Below, in pieces: positions 62,883-64,000 of a stretch of DNA of 64,000 bases. Position 1 is the stretch's first letter, and every line of letters starts with the position of its first letter. Source of the stretch: Pelagibacteraceae bacterium (GTDB lineage Bacteria; Pseudomonadota; Alphaproteobacteria; Pelagibacterales; Pelagibacteraceae); assembly GCA_022763425.1 (NCBI GenBank), contig JALEGD010000001.1, forward strand, positions 1,068,572-1,132,571, written 5' to 3'. The notes beneath the pieces are model-generated. The model was given only the letters and a program-made list of their open reading frames with translations. It ran no database searches and was not told where the DNA came from. A program made the position numbers and the translations under genes.

Positions 62883-64000
62883 ATGATAAATATTTTATTA
62901 ATAAACAATATCGATGATAGTATCTATAAAATCGAAACTATTAAAGACTTTATTCAACCTATTGAAAATAATCCAAATTTTAACTTTGAACATATTATTG
63001 GAGAAAAATTTTTAAAAAAAATACAAAATAATTTTAATAAAACCATTAAAGAATTTGTTAACAAATTTGATATAATTTTTTTTGATCCGAATTGTTTGAA
63101 TTTTGAAGTGATAAAAAATATTTATAATGCAAAAGATCAAGTAAAACTAGTGGGAATTTTTCATGAATGTTTTGGTCATTATGACAATTATTATAAATTT
63201 ATTTCTCCGTATGTTGACTATTTTGTAGTACAAGAATTAAGAGATGAATTTTATTTGAATAAAAAAAATAAAATAATATTTGATCCGTTAATTGTTTGTA
63301 ACAAGCATAGTGTATTTAATTTTTCTGGTGAAAATAAAAGCATTGATTTTTATTTTTCAGGGACAATAAGTACCGATAGAAAATATACCCTCGCGTATTT
63401 AAAAAAAAATTTAAATTGCACATTTGAAATTGGTGGAGGACGCTATAATGGTGATCAAAGTTTTGATGTTTTTTTAAAAAAAATTAAAAAAGCAAAATCA
63501 TCAATCGCTTTTCCTTCAAACAAAAGACGATTCATTGATGAATTTATATTAGACACGAAAAATAATCTTACATCTTGGAGCGGTAGAGTACCGCATTGTT
63601 TGGCATTTGAAACTTTAATATTTTCAAGAAAATTTCGAGAATTTGAAATTTTCTTTAGAGATAAAGTAGATTACATATCCTATATAAGCGATACAGATTT
63701 AATTAAAAAAATTCATTACTACTGCAAAAATAATGATCATAGAAATCATATTGTAAAAAATGCAAAAAAAAGATTTTTAGAAATTACATCTGAGGCAAAA
63801 TTTGAAAAAATTTCAAAGAAAATAATTCGTGGCGAAAAATTTTATATTCCAGTTTGTAAATCAAATTATAAGTTATATAATTTTATTTTTTTAATACCCT
63901 ATTATAAAATTATTTTACCAATTAATAGTAGAGTCTTTTTTATGAAATTTTATAAGTTTTTAGCAATGTTATACCATGGACAATTTAAAAAATTATATGA
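62883..64000 (+). CDS. Putative GT-B-like glycosyltransferase, truncated by window end
   Basis: Open frame from ATG 62883 to window end (MINILLINNIDDSIYKIETIKDF...); similar layout to spore-maturation-type GTs; family assignment weak. Confidence 0.45.
   Translation, partial: MINILLINNIDDSIYKIETIKDFIQPIENNPNFNFEHIIGEKFLKKIQNNFNKTIKEFVNKFDIIFFDPNCLNFEVIKNIYNAKDQVKLVGIFHECFGHYDNYYKFISPYVDYFVVQELRDEFYLNKKNKIIFDPLIVCNKHSVFNFSGENKSIDFYFSGTISTDRKYTLAYLKKNLNCTFEIGGGRYNGDQSFDVFLKKIKKAKSSIAFPSNKRRFIDEFILDTKNNLTSWSGRVPHCLAFETLIFSRKFREFEIFFRDKVDYISYISDTDLIKKIHYYCKNNDHRNHIVKNAKKRFLEITSEAKFEKISKKIIRGEKFYIPVCKSNYKLYNFIFLIPYYKIILPINSRVFFMKFYKFLAMLYHGQFKKLY

Overview
AT-rich, gene-dense chromosomal segment that looks like a SAR11/Pelagibacter-type alphaproteobacterium (inference from gene content, order, permuted two-piece tmRNA and tiny intergenic gaps). 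Positions 1 to ~34.9 kb are mostly core genome: purK 3' end, a COQ9 homologue, mreBCD, leuA, ilvBHC, miaA, a Do-type protease, hflKC, mrp, thyX, permuted ssrA, a tartrate/D-malate dehydrogenase, grxC-ccdA, bactofilin, rodA-mrdA, rpsU, tRNA-fMet, pntAB, aa3-oxidase subunit IV, rpmJ, 5S rRNA and tRNA-Val. Two accessory patches sit inside this core: a 16.1-20.2 kb block (FGE-like protein, SGNH hydrolase, carbamoyltransferase, a 50-aa DUF5989-like protein, SxtJ-like protein) and a 27.5-31.5 kb sugar epimerase/glycosyltransferase patch. From 34.9 kb to the window end there is an island of at least 29 kb of surface-glycan genes. It starts exactly at tRNA-Val/5S rRNA and carries no integrase or transposase. 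The island encodes WecA-like and Wzy/WaaL-like proteins, a GDP-heptose set (gmhA, hddA, an hddC-gmhB fusion), a nonulosonic acid set (neuA/B/C with WbpG-HisH-HisF-like proteins), a GMD-like dehydratase, a DegT-fold enzyme with His in place of the PLP lysine, and an orphan TPP-dependent E1 alpha/beta pair. Main points for follow-up: rpsU with an apparent ATT start behind a perfect Shine-Dalgarno (absent from the ORF track); an epimerase gene whose last codons and stop lie inside tRNA-Val; the carbamoyltransferase/DUF5989/SxtJ module; and the predicted unusual sugar chemistry (ColD-like dehydratase plus E1 pair).
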